64,000 nt of DNA from Bacteroidota bacterium (lineage in GTDB: Bacteria > Bacteroidota > Bacteroidia > AKYH767-A > OLB10), in assembly GCA_016721435.1 (NCBI GenBank), contig JADKIC010000010.1:1-64000 (forward strand), read 5' to 3'. The notes beneath the pieces are model-generated. The model made no database searches and was not told the DNA's origin. It saw only the letters and a list, made by a program, of their open reading frames with translations. Below, piece after piece: positions 20,072 through 27,919 of this stretch; position 1 is the first letter of the stretch; every line of letters starts with the position of its first letter. A program made the position numbers and the translations under genes.

Positions 20072-20106
20072 GATCGGCGGCCTTCAACCTGTCGCTGATC
20101 TTTCTT
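20072..20106 (+). terminator. Intra-operon hairpin between gldK and gldL
   Basis: GATCGGCG (20072-20079) can pair with CGCTGATC (20093-20100), including one G-U pair, over a 13-base loop and followed by TTTCTTTAT. It may be a weak terminator or attenuator setting the gldK:gldL ratio. The T-tract is interrupted, so the assignment is tentative. Confidence 0.4.
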
Positions 20107-20166
20107 TATAAGAGATTAAACAACACAAATCATTCTAACCAAAACCATTAAAAACACGAGAACAAC

Positions 20167-20974
20167 ATGGGATTAGCTCAATTGACCAAAGGGAAAGGGT
20201 TCAAACAGCTCATGGCGAAACTTTACGGTTTCGGGGCGGCAATCGTAATTGTCGGCGCCCTCTTTAAAATTCAGCACTGGGAAGGTGCAGGTATCATGCT
20301 TACTGTAGGTCTGTTTACAGAAGCGGTTATCTTCTTCTTCTCTGCATTTGAACCACCACATGAAGAAGTAGATTGGTCATTAGTTTATCCGGAGCTTGCA
20401 GGAATGCACGAGCCGGGAGCTGACCGAAAAAGGTAAAGGCCGGTGATCCGGTAGCACAGCACCTCGATAAATTATTATCGGATGCGAAGATTGGTCGGAT
20501 CTGATTCAGAGTCTGGGTACAGGATTAAAATCACTGAGTGAGAACACGGCTAAAATGGCTACTGTTTCCAATGCTGCAGTGGCGACCGAAGAATATTCAA
20601 AAAATGTTACCGCCGCTGCGAAGCAGGTAAGTTCTTTGACCGCTTCTTATGAGAAGGCTGCTACAGCGATGAACAGTATGAGTGCTGCTCACGATGATGT
20701 AAAAGGATATACCGAGCAAATGAAATCTGCCGGTAAGAACATGGGCGCTCTGAATGCCGTGTATGAACTTCAATTGCAGGAAGCCAATACGCGCATGAAG
20801 GATACCAAGAAATGTTATGACGGTATTCAGGAACTGTTGTCCAACTTCAACAATACTGTGGAAGACACCAAGCGTTACAAAGATGAAGTGGGTAAACTGG
20901 CTAAAAATCTGGGAGCCCTCAATACCATCTATGGCAACATGCTTTCTGCCATGAGTCAAAATGCAAACAAATAA
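20167..20974 (+). CDS. gldL: Gliding motility/T9SS inner-membrane motor protein GldL (frameshifted)
   Basis: GldL and GldM form the proton-driven inner-membrane motor of T9SS and gliding. The N-terminus has two membrane helices (LYGFGAAIVIVGALFKI and GIMLTVGLFTEAVIFFFSAF). The acidic residue of helix 2 is Glu52, corresponding to the essential membrane Glu of Flavobacterium GldL. The cytoplasmic part is coiled-coil rich (SSLTASYEKAATAMNSM, LSNFNNTVEDTKRYKDEVGK) and ends LSAMSQNANK. Small indels between about 20405 and 20500 shift the frame at least twice; across them the protein reads VKAGDPVAQHLDKLLSDAK then DLIQSLGTGLKSLSEN. The span gives about 269 codons. Flanking operon genes are intact, so I read this as sequence error. 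Confidence 0.9.
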
Positions 20975-21029
20975 TTCTTGTACTTTTTTCGTTATAGAAT
21001 CAATCAACCAAACAACCTAAGTACGAGAA

Positions 21030-22616
21030 ATGGCAGGTCAAAATTTATCACCGAGGCAGAAAATGATCGGGATGATGTATCTGGTGTTAACAGCTCTGTT
21101 AGCCCTGAACGTCTCCAAAGAAATCATTAATGCATTCGTTACGATCAACGACAGCCTTGAAGTAACTGTAAAGAATCTTCAGGGGAAAAACGCGCAAGCC
21201 TATTCGGCATTTGATAAGCAGATGCAAAATGATAAGGCGAAAACTGAGCCATTTTTTAAGAAGGCACAGGTAGTAAAAAAGCAATGTGAAGATCTTGATA
21301 AGTATGTAGCAGCCTTGAAAGAAGAGCTGATTCGTACAACAGATAAGATGGAAGCAGGTGCGAAAATGGTTCCATTGGGCGAAATGAAAGCGAAGGACAA
21401 CTACGATGAGCCGACACGGATTATGTGCGGTGACAAGCAGGATGGTCGCGGACATAAAGCCACGGAGCTGAAAGAAAAAATCAATGGCTTAAAAAAGAAT
21501 ATCATTGCTACACTCGACGCGAAGGACAGAGATAAGTTCACGAAGCGTTTAGATGATCTTTTTGATACCAAGGATCCGGTTACCGGCGCTTTGGAAGATG
21601 GAAAGAAGACCTGGGAGATGGCTAATTTTTACCATAACCCGGTGGTAGCAACGGTAGCCTTGTTGTCAAAAATTCAGACGGACGTTAAAAATGCGGAATC
21701 AGAAATCATTACGCATTTATTGAGCGCCATTAATGCTGCCGACTTTAAATTCGACACACTTGCTCCGAAAGTTATTGCTCCATCCAGTTATGTTATCGAA
21801 GGACAGGAATATTCAGCTGACATCTTTTTGGCGGCTATGAGTTCTACCAGTGATCCTGAAATTACCGTTGGTGGTTCATCCTTAACTGTGGACGGTGGTG
21901 TAGGAACCTATAAAGTTCGTGCTTCCGGCATTGGAGAAAAGAAATATGCAGGTCTTATTAAAGTAAAGAAACCTGATAATACGTATGAATCCTATCCGTT
22001 TGAAAGTTCTTATATCGTAGCGAAACCAAGTGCATCGGTGGCTGCGGATAAAATGAACGTAATCTATATTGGTGTTCCCAATCCGATTACTGTTTCTGTA
22101 CCTGGTGTTCCTGATGAAAAAGTGAAAGCGATTCCAACAGGGTTCGCACTTTCTCCGGACGCAAAAGCAGGTAGAGGACATTTCATCGCGGAAGCGAAGG
22201 GTCAGCCCGGAGAAGCGAAAATCGTTGTCTCTGCTGATTTCAACGGAAAGCCGATGCAAATGGGAGAGTTCAAATTCCGTTTGAAGCGTATTCCTGATCC
22301 GGTGGCTAAAATTGGTGGTAAAAAAGATGGAAATATTCCGAAGAGTGCATTAGCTGCACAGCAAGGTATCATTCCAACCATGGAAAATTTCGACTTCGAT
22401 CTTTATCCAAAGGTGACCAGCTTTAAGATGAGCCGTTACGGTAAGGGCCGCGATCCGGTGGAGAAATCTGCTGAAGGCGGAGCGCTTACAGGTGATATGA
22501 AGTCAATTATTGATCAATGCCGCGCAGGTGATAAGATTCTGTTCGAGTACATCAAGGTGTCAATGCCCGATGGTACAACAAGAACGGTGAATTCTATTCC
22601 CCTGACTGTACAATAA
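21030..22616 (+). CDS. gldM: Gliding motility/T9SS motor-periplasm protein GldM
   Basis: GldM has one N-terminal membrane helix inside the GldL ring and a long periplasmic arm that contacts the GldK/GldN ring. The start MAGQNLSPRQKMIGMMYLVL retains the conserved Arg9 just before the helix (MYLVLTALLALNVSKEIINAF). The helical first domain (AFDKQMQND ... EDLDKYVAALKEEL) is followed by beta-rich domains, including KVIAPSSYVIEGQEYSADIF, NVIYIGVPNPITVSVPG and RIPDPVAKIGGKKDGNIPKS. The end is FEYIKVSMPDGTTRTVNSIP. 528 residues, typical for the family, and undisrupted. It begins 55 bases after gldL. Confidence 0.97.
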   Translation: MAGQNLSPRQKMIGMMYLVLTALLALNVSKEIINAFVTINDSLEVTVKNLQGKNAQAYSAFDKQMQNDKAKTEPFFKKAQVVKKQCEDLDKYVAALKEELIRTTDKMEAGAKMVPLGEMKAKDNYDEPTRIMCGDKQDGRGHKATELKEKINGLKKNIIATLDAKDRDKFTKRLDDLFDTKDPVTGALEDGKKTWEMANFYHNPVVATVALLSKIQTDVKNAESEIITHLLSAINAADFKFDTLAPKVIAPSSYVIEGQEYSADIFLAAMSSTSDPEITVGGSSLTVDGGVGTYKVRASGIGEKKYAGLIKVKKPDNTYESYPFESSYIVAKPSASVAADKMNVIYIGVPNPITVSVPGVPDEKVKAIPTGFALSPDAKAGRGHFIAEAKGQPGEAKIVVSADFNGKPMQMGEFKFRLKRIPDPVAKIGGKKDGNIPKSALAAQQGIIPTMENFDFDLYPKVTSFKMSRYGKGRDPVEKSAEGGALTGDMKSIIDQCRAGDKILFEYIKVSMPDGTTRTVNSIPLTVQ

Positions 22617-22682
22617 GGAAATCAGTAAAAACTGCAACTGCAAAGGCGCAACTACGTTAAATAAAACAAAGGTCATAAACCC

Positions 22683-23531
22683 ATGAAAAAGTTCATCCTG
22701 ATGCTGACTATATTTACTACGGTAAGTATAGCCTCGTTCTCACAGAACGTCCTTGATGGAGTGTATGTGAAAGAGAATAATCCGGCCCGTCGGGTGATTC
22801 CTTATACGTATTTGAGGGAGGCCGATGTGATGTGGGCAAAGCGCATGTGGCGTCACATTGATCTCAATGAGAAAATCAATGCACCGTTACGTTATCCTAA
22901 AACATGTGATACCAAGGATCGCAAGAACCTGATCAATGTGTTTATGGATGCCGTGAAGGAGGGCAGTCTGACAGCTTACGATCCGCAGGATGATGAATTT
23001 GTACTTCCGATGACTTTAGATGAGTTTTCTAAAGTGGGTGGAGCAGATTCCTTGCAGATTAAAGTAACGCGCGCGGAGCCGCCTTATGACGAGTATGATT
23101 CGACTGTATTCCGTCCGTTCAATCCGGATGATGTGATTCAGTATCGTTTAAAAGAAGAGTGGTTCTTCGACAAGCAGCGGTCAGAATTAAAATGCCGGAT
23201 TATTGGCATCTGTCCGATGATTCTTGCCCGTGATCAGGAAGGTAATCTGATCGAAGGCGGACAGAAGAAACTCTTGTTCTGGATATATTATCAGGAAGCA
23301 CGACGAATCCTTGCCAATGCTGAAGTAGCCAATCGCTTCAATTCAGCGCAACGAATGTCATTTGAGGATATCTTCCAGAAGAGGATGTTCAACAGCTATA
23401 TCATTAAAGAGGACAATGTCTACAACCGCAGGGTAGATGATTACAGAGTTAACCCGATTGATGCGCTTCTGGAATCAGAGCGTATCAAACAAGAGATGGT
23501 AAATTTTGAAATTGACTTGTGGGAGTATTAA
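22683..23531 (+). CDS. gldN: Gliding motility/T9SS ring protein GldN (PorN)
   Basis: A periplasmic partner of GldK in the T9SS ring. It has a signal peptide (MKKFILMLTIFTTVSIASFS). Family-typical features follow: DGVYVKENNPARRVIPYTYL, EADVMWAKRMWRHIDLNEK, EWFFDKQRSELKCRIIGICP and SFEDIFQKRMFNSYIIKEDN. It ends ERIKQEMVNFEIDLWEY. 282 residues and intact. It is the last gene of the porP-gldKLMN operon, 66 bases after gldM and 22 bases before a strong terminator. Confidence 0.95.
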   Translation: MKKFILMLTIFTTVSIASFSQNVLDGVYVKENNPARRVIPYTYLREADVMWAKRMWRHIDLNEKINAPLRYPKTCDTKDRKNLINVFMDAVKEGSLTAYDPQDDEFVLPMTLDEFSKVGGADSLQIKVTRAEPPYDEYDSTVFRPFNPDDVIQYRLKEEWFFDKQRSELKCRIIGICPMILARDQEGNLIEGGQKKLLFWIYYQEARRILANAEVANRFNSAQRMSFEDIFQKRMFNSYIIKEDNVYNRRVDDYRVNPIDALLESERIKQEMVNFEIDLWEY

Positions 23532-23552
23532 TCGCTCTACAATAAAAACAGA

Positions 23553-23584
23553 AGCCCCGGAGAGATTCTTCGGGGCTTTTTATT
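23553..23584 (+). terminator. Rho-independent terminator of the porP-gldKLMN operon
   Basis: AGCCCCG (23553-23559) and CGGGGCT (23571-23577) form a perfect 7-bp GC-rich stem over an 11-base loop, followed by TTTTTATTT. It lies 22 bases after the gldN stop, a canonical position. Confidence 0.9.
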
Positions 23585-23640
23585 TGATATGCCTTATATC
23601 ATTCATCAATAATATACCGAGCAAATTGACCTGGATTTGT

Positions 23641-23648
23641 TATATTTG
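23641..23648 (+). promoter_or_regulatory. Putative -7 box of the FISUMP protein gene
   Basis: TATATTTG fits TAnnTTTG exactly and lies 17 bases before the ATG. The nearest upstream TTG (23626-23628) is only 12 bases away, too close for the consensus, so the -33 element is missing or degenerate. Confidence 0.4.
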
Positions 23649-23665
23649 GATCTAACTTAAATTCA

Positions 23666-24625
23666 ATGAAAAGGTCTTTAATACTATTTTTAGTGAATTG
23701 CCACTTTGCTTTTTCACAGGTGTGTCCGGTTGATTCTGTACTGCATGGCGGAAAATATTATCATACTGTAACAGTAGGCACGCAATGTTGGCTTAAAGAA
23801 AATCTGGACGTTGGGGTTATGATAGATTCTACCATTTCCCAATCCAATAATGGCATTGTTGAAAAGTATTGTTATGGGAATGACTCGTTGAATTGTCAGC
23901 TTTATGGAGGACTTTATCAATGGAACGAAGCCATGCAGTATATCAAAGTAAACGGAGCTCAGGGATTATGTCCTGCAGGATGGCATCTGGCAACAGATCA
24001 GGAATATTACACCCTGGAGAATTACATTGATCCTACGATCAACAATCCCAATACTTTTGGATTTAGGGGTGTTGACGCCGGAACGAAGTTGAAACAGGGC
24101 GGTATTTCCGGCTTGGATTTAAGTTTAGCAGGGCAGCTTTATGGGACTGTTTTTTATTATCTTGGGTCTTATGCTAATTACTGGACTTCGACGGAAAGTC
24201 CTGATCTTGGCGGAGCATGTACTCCCAACTATCCGTATTGTTATGCCTATCATCGAAGACTGGACCAGGGGCCTCAAATTGGTCGCGATGACAATACAGG
24301 ATATACGTATGATCCCAAATCAGTCGGAATGAGTTTGAGATGTGTGTTAGGGCAAGGAGCAGTGACATCTATTATTCATCCTATAAATACATTCAGGTTT
24401 GATGTTTACCCGAATCCATTTTTTGATCATATCGAAGTGAGTGGAATCAGGGAAGAAATTGACATTGAATTATCGGATATACATGGTCGTTTGGTTTATA
24501 CGAGCAGGAGAGCAGGCTCGGAAGTATATTTATTGAACCTGCCTGTATTATCAAAAGGTACCTATATTTTAAGAATCACCGGACAGTCAGGTACAGGAGT
24601 AAAACAATTGGTAAAAACTCAATAG
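23666..24625 (+). CDS. Secreted FISUMP-domain protein with T9SS type A sorting domain
   Basis: The signal peptide (MKRSLILFLVNCHFAFSQ) leads into a FISUMP domain (Fibrobacter succinogenes major paralogous domain), about residues 30-230. Typical phrases are VTVGTQCWLKENLDVG, YGGLYQWNEAMQY, GLCPAGWHLATDQEYYTLE, YWTSTESPD and VGMSLRCV. Residues 245-319 form a type A sorting domain: FRFDVYPNPFFDHIEVSG, DIELSDIHGRLVYTS, LLNLPVLSKGTYILRI and VKQLVKTQ. It is therefore a probable T9SS substrate placed right after the secretion operon. No enzymatic function can be assigned. It lies in a transcription unit of its own, between the gldN terminator and a convergent terminator. Confidence 0.88.
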   Translation: MKRSLILFLVNCHFAFSQVCPVDSVLHGGKYYHTVTVGTQCWLKENLDVGVMIDSTISQSNNGIVEKYCYGNDSLNCQLYGGLYQWNEAMQYIKVNGAQGLCPAGWHLATDQEYYTLENYIDPTINNPNTFGFRGVDAGTKLKQGGISGLDLSLAGQLYGTVFYYLGSYANYWTSTESPDLGGACTPNYPYCYAYHRRLDQGPQIGRDDNTGYTYDPKSVGMSLRCVLGQGAVTSIIHPINTFRFDVYPNPFFDHIEVSGIREEIDIELSDIHGRLVYTSRRAGSEVYLLNLPVLSKGTYILRITGQSGTGVKQLVKTQ

Positions 24626-24645
24626 ATCGAGCTTAGACATTATGA

Positions 24646-26898
24646 TCATCTTTTAAAGAAGTTTATTTGAATGGAAGCAAAACAGAAAAGGCTACCGAAA
24701 CCCGACAGCCTTTTCATTAAACAGGAAGTGTATTTTAATCTCTTTTTAACTTCCATCACCATAATTTCCGTACGGCGATTCAGTTGATGCATTTCTTCGG
24801 AACAAGGGGCTTCGTCCCCGCAATCGTTTACAAGTACCGATTCGCCGGTCCAGGTAATACGTGCCACCTGTTTGGGATTCACTCCTTTTTCGATGAGATA
24901 CTGGCGGGCAGATTTAGATCGGTTTTGGGAGAGACGTTCGTTGTATTCTTTCGTAGCACGACTATCGGTGCTGGAGGAAAGTGAAATTTTAACATTAGTG
25001 TTTTCTTTCAGGAAGACTGCCACTTCATCGAGGACAGGCACGGCGTCTGTTCGCACATTAAATTTATCCAGATCATAATAAACGATTTTAAACCAGTTTT
25101 CATAAGGAGATATTTCACTGGCCTTAGATAGTTCCACTACATACTCATGATTTTTTGGCGCCTCAGCATCCTGTCCTTTCAGCATAAGTACTTTCGGACG
25201 ATAACCGGCCATAGAGATGACAAGTTGTTCATCTTTCTGTGGAACGATGGGTTGCGTATATTTTCCTGCTAAATCCGTCGTGCCGATATCTTTTTGTGAA
25301 GCATCATCGCGAATCATGGAGCCGGGTAAGGGTTCCTTCGTATCCGCATCTATTACAGTGATCGATAAAGCGAATTCGGAAGATTTCGTTCCAAGTTCAA
25401 TTCTGATAAACGGATCACCCGGATAGGTAGCAGAAGTTTCGAAGTTGACCGTAGAGTCTCCCAGACCTTCGGCACTTCCTTTCAACATATATTGCAAATC
25501 AAATTCAGCAGGGAAATCAAAGCGACCATTTTCCATCGTAGTGAAATTTTGTGATTTATCACCTGTTTTCAGTTCTACCCGGGCTTCCTTGATCGGAGTA
25601 CCGTCTTCTTTTCTGACTACTATACCTTTTACGCGAATACTTTTCTTCTTAAAAGTGTAAAGATCATCATCAAAGCCACGATTCGCACGGTTGGAACTGA
25701 GGTAACCGATTTTATTCTTCATGTCATAGACCATGCTGAAGTCGTCATCATAGGTATTGAGTGGATATCCAACATTAACGGGTACGGTATAACGCAAACC
25801 ATTGTCGCGGGTAAAGAAGATATCGAGGCCACCTAATCCGGGTAAACCATCAGAGGAATAGTACAAGGTACCATCATCCATTACCACCGGGAATACTTCA
25901 TTTCCTTTGGTATTGATGGTATCACCCAGATTAACCGGCTGACTCCATCCATTTCCTTGTTTGGTACACATAAAAATATCCATTCCGCCTTTTGAACCGG
26001 GCATATTGGAGGAGAAAAATAATTTCTGTCCATCCGGACTCAATGCAGGATGTGCACAGCTGTAACTGTCGCTGTTATAGGCGAAGGGTTCGAGCTTGCT
26101 CCAGTCATTCTCACCGTTGCTCTTAGCTTTGAAGATTTTTAACTTCACTATTTTGTCAGCACTTTTCTTGACTTTACCGCCTTCGATATTGTTTCTGGTA
26201 ATCCAGATTTCATCACCCTTTTTATTGAAAGCCACCGGACCATCATTCAGTTTAGTTTGTAAACTTGATGCAAATTGTTCCGGTTCTCTGAATTTATTTT
26301 CTTTTCCACGACTGTAGTATAAATCCAGAAAGGGCTGATTCGTCCAGGAGTGTTTACGCTCTATGACTTCTGTTGTTTTTCTGGAAGAAGCGAAAACGAT
26401 TCCATCCTGATAGAGTGTAGCACCAAAGTCAGCATTTTCAGAATTGATATCCAGCTTCGTCATCGAATAGTTGGAAGAGTCGATGAAAAAACTTTGATAG
26501 GTATCAATGGCTTTCACAAAGGCCTGACCTCTTCCATCTGCTTTATTGTCCAGCACAAAATCTGTCATCCATTTTTTAGCCTGCGCAAATTTTCCGCTGT
26601 TCATCAATGCCTGACCATAGTAGAATTTATGAATGGGAAGTACTGCCGGCATTTTCACCGCCTTCGCGTACCATATTTCAGCTTGCTGTCTGTTATTGGT
26701 CAGCCTGTAGCAGTCGGCCAGTTTGAAGATAGCCTCCTGTAGGGTGCTGTCTTTTTTAATCGCTTTGGTATAATAAGGAATTGCTTTAGGATAGGCCATT
26801 AATTTATAATGGAAATCCCCTTTGCGAACAAGGCCTTTTTGCGCCATAGCCGGGATGATGGCCAATGCGAGCAGGAAGGAAAGGATATAATTTTTCAT
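24646..26898 (-). CDS. PorE-like protein: TPR, PD40 propeller, carboxypeptidase-regulatory and OmpA domains
   Basis: The domain order matches PorE, a T9SS-linked outer-membrane-associated protein that tethers to peptidoglycan. The ATG at 26898 gives a signal peptide MKNYILSFLLALAIIPAMAQ. TPRs cover about residues 20-140 (YPKAIPYYTKAIKKDSTLQE). A PD40/WD40-like propeller covers about 160-440 (AHPALSPDGQKLFFSSNMPG, GTLYYSSDGLPGLGGLDIFF). Carboxypeptidase-regulatory-like domains follow (KGIVVRKEDGTPIKEARVEL). The OmpA-C domain (VVYY-type IVYYDLDKFNVR, YNERLSQNRSKSARQYLIEK) ends RRTEIMVMEVKKR. The frame then runs 30-odd residues through a terminator hairpin. Removing one base after KKR gives an immediate TAA, so the true end is probably near 24740. 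It follows the sprF-like gene by 25 bases. Confidence 0.85.
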   Translation of the reverse strand: MKNYILSFLLALAIIPAMAQKGLVRKGDFHYKLMAYPKAIPYYTKAIKKDSTLQEAIFKLADCYRLTNNRQQAEIWYAKAVKMPAVLPIHKFYYGQALMNSGKFAQAKKWMTDFVLDNKADGRGQAFVKAIDTYQSFFIDSSNYSMTKLDINSENADFGATLYQDGIVFASSRKTTEVIERKHSWTNQPFLDLYYSRGKENKFREPEQFASSLQTKLNDGPVAFNKKGDEIWITRNNIEGGKVKKSADKIVKLKIFKAKSNGENDWSKLEPFAYNSDSYSCAHPALSPDGQKLFFSSNMPGSKGGMDIFMCTKQGNGWSQPVNLGDTINTKGNEVFPVVMDDGTLYYSSDGLPGLGGLDIFFTRDNGLRYTVPVNVGYPLNTYDDDFSMVYDMKNKIGYLSSNRANRGFDDDLYTFKKKSIRVKGIVVRKEDGTPIKEARVELKTGDKSQNFTTMENGRFDFPAEFDLQYMLKGSAEGLGDSTVNFETSATYPGDPFIRIELGTKSSEFALSITVIDADTKEPLPGSMIRDDASQKDIGTTDLAGKYTQPIVPQKDEQLVISMAGYRPKVLMLKGQDAEAPKNHEYVVELSKASEISPYENWFKIVYYDLDKFNVRTDAVPVLDEVAVFLKENTNVKISLSSSTDSRATKEYNERLSQNRSKSARQYLIEKGVNPKQVARITWTGESVLVNDCGDEAPCSEEMHQLNRRTEIMVMEVKKRLKYTSCLMKRLSGFGSLFCFASIQINFFKR
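24686..24714. terminator. Bidirectional terminator between convergent genes
   Basis: AAAAGGCT (24686-24693) and AGCCTTTT (24707-24714) form an 8-bp stem with a 13-base loop and A/T tracts on both sides. It serves the FISUMP gene (plus) and the PorE-like gene (minus). It lies inside the apparent 3' end of the latter frame, which supports the view that this gene's real stop is further upstream. Confidence 0.75.
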
Positions 26899-26923
26899 AA
26901 TTGACTGGTTGGATGGTATGGGT

Positions 26924-27865
26924 TTAGAAATAGCGAGGGGTGACAACTTTGTTTTTATCGAAGGAGAAATCAAAACCTAATGTGATTTCATGGGTTCCCG
27001 AAGTGAATTGATTTAATTCGGTTAGTGTATAATCATAGGAGTATCCCAGACGCATTTGCTTGTTCATTTGAATTTGAAGAATAGCGGCCCATGAGTCGGA
27101 TGTCCGATAAGAGCCACCCAGCCAAAGTACTTCACTCAGCAACACATGCGCGCCAAAATCTGCGACCACCGGTGCGCCACTTACGGCCTTCACCATACAG
27201 GTAGGTTTTAATTTGACCGATTCATTGAGGGTAAACACATACCCTCCCATCAGGTAGTAGTGCCAATAGGGGACATTGATTTTATTCTCGGCTTTGCCTG
27301 TGGCCGCATCCACTTTATTTTGGAGCATACGCGGTATAGATAAGCCGACATAATAATTTCTTGTGGAGAGAAACGTTCCGAAGCCCATATTCGGCACCGT
27401 TAGTCGAGGTGTACCCATGAAGGATTGATCACCCTGGTCCTGGGTTTTTAGCTCCAGCAATTGTTCCTGATGGTGAATGATACCCCCTGAAAGCGCCATC
27501 GAGAAAAATCCTTTTTGCATCGGAATTCTGTAGGCATAAGTTCCAAAGGCCGAGAAATCCTGAGTCACCCCGATCTCTTCGTGTAAGATGGAGAGTCCCA
27601 GTCCAATCTTTTCATTCCGCAGCGGGGTGTGAGCGCTAAAGGTTTGTGTTTTCGGCGAACCTTCGATTCCCACCCATTGGTTTCGGTAGAGGGCTGTCAT
27701 TGCCATATGATCTCTCGAGCCGGCATAAGCGGGGTTGATGAACATCTCGTTAAACATGTACTGTGTGAACTGCGGTTCAAACTGAGCCCTGGCCTGGGCG
27801 CACATCATCAGCACGAAAGTCATCATGATGATCACTTTTCTTACAATTGCATTCAGCTTATTCAT
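26924..27865 (-). CDS. PorP/SprF-family T9SS protein linked to adhesin 1
   Basis: An outer-membrane barrel of the PorP/SprF family. The ATG at 27865 gives MNKLNAIVRKVIIMMTFVLM with cleavage near CAQARAQ. The mature start FEPQFTQYMFNEMFINPAYA and the phrases MTALYRNQWVGIEGSPKTQT and EKIGLGLSILHEEIGV are diagnostic. It ends QMRLGYSYDYTLTELNQFTS, HEITLGFDF and TPRYF. 313 residues, intact. It lies 54 bases after the SprB-like adhesin gene and 25 bases before the PorE-like gene. In Flavobacterium johnsoniae, SprF is needed to export SprB, which carries a type B sorting domain, so this copy is probably specific for adhesin 1. Confidence 0.9.
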   Translation of the reverse strand: MNKLNAIVRKVIIMMTFVLMMCAQARAQFEPQFTQYMFNEMFINPAYAGSRDHMAMTALYRNQWVGIEGSPKTQTFSAHTPLRNEKIGLGLSILHEEIGVTQDFSAFGTYAYRIPMQKGFFSMALSGGIIHHQEQLLELKTQDQGDQSFMGTPRLTVPNMGFGTFLSTRNYYVGLSIPRMLQNKVDAATGKAENKINVPYWHYYLMGGYVFTLNESVKLKPTCMVKAVSGAPVVADFGAHVLLSEVLWLGGSYRTSDSWAAILQIQMNKQMRLGYSYDYTLTELNQFTSGTHEITLGFDFSFDKNKVVTPRYF

Positions 27866-27919
27866 GGTGCCTGTTATCATTAAATTGGACATTTATACTT
27901 CGTATTATTTTTTGTTTAG

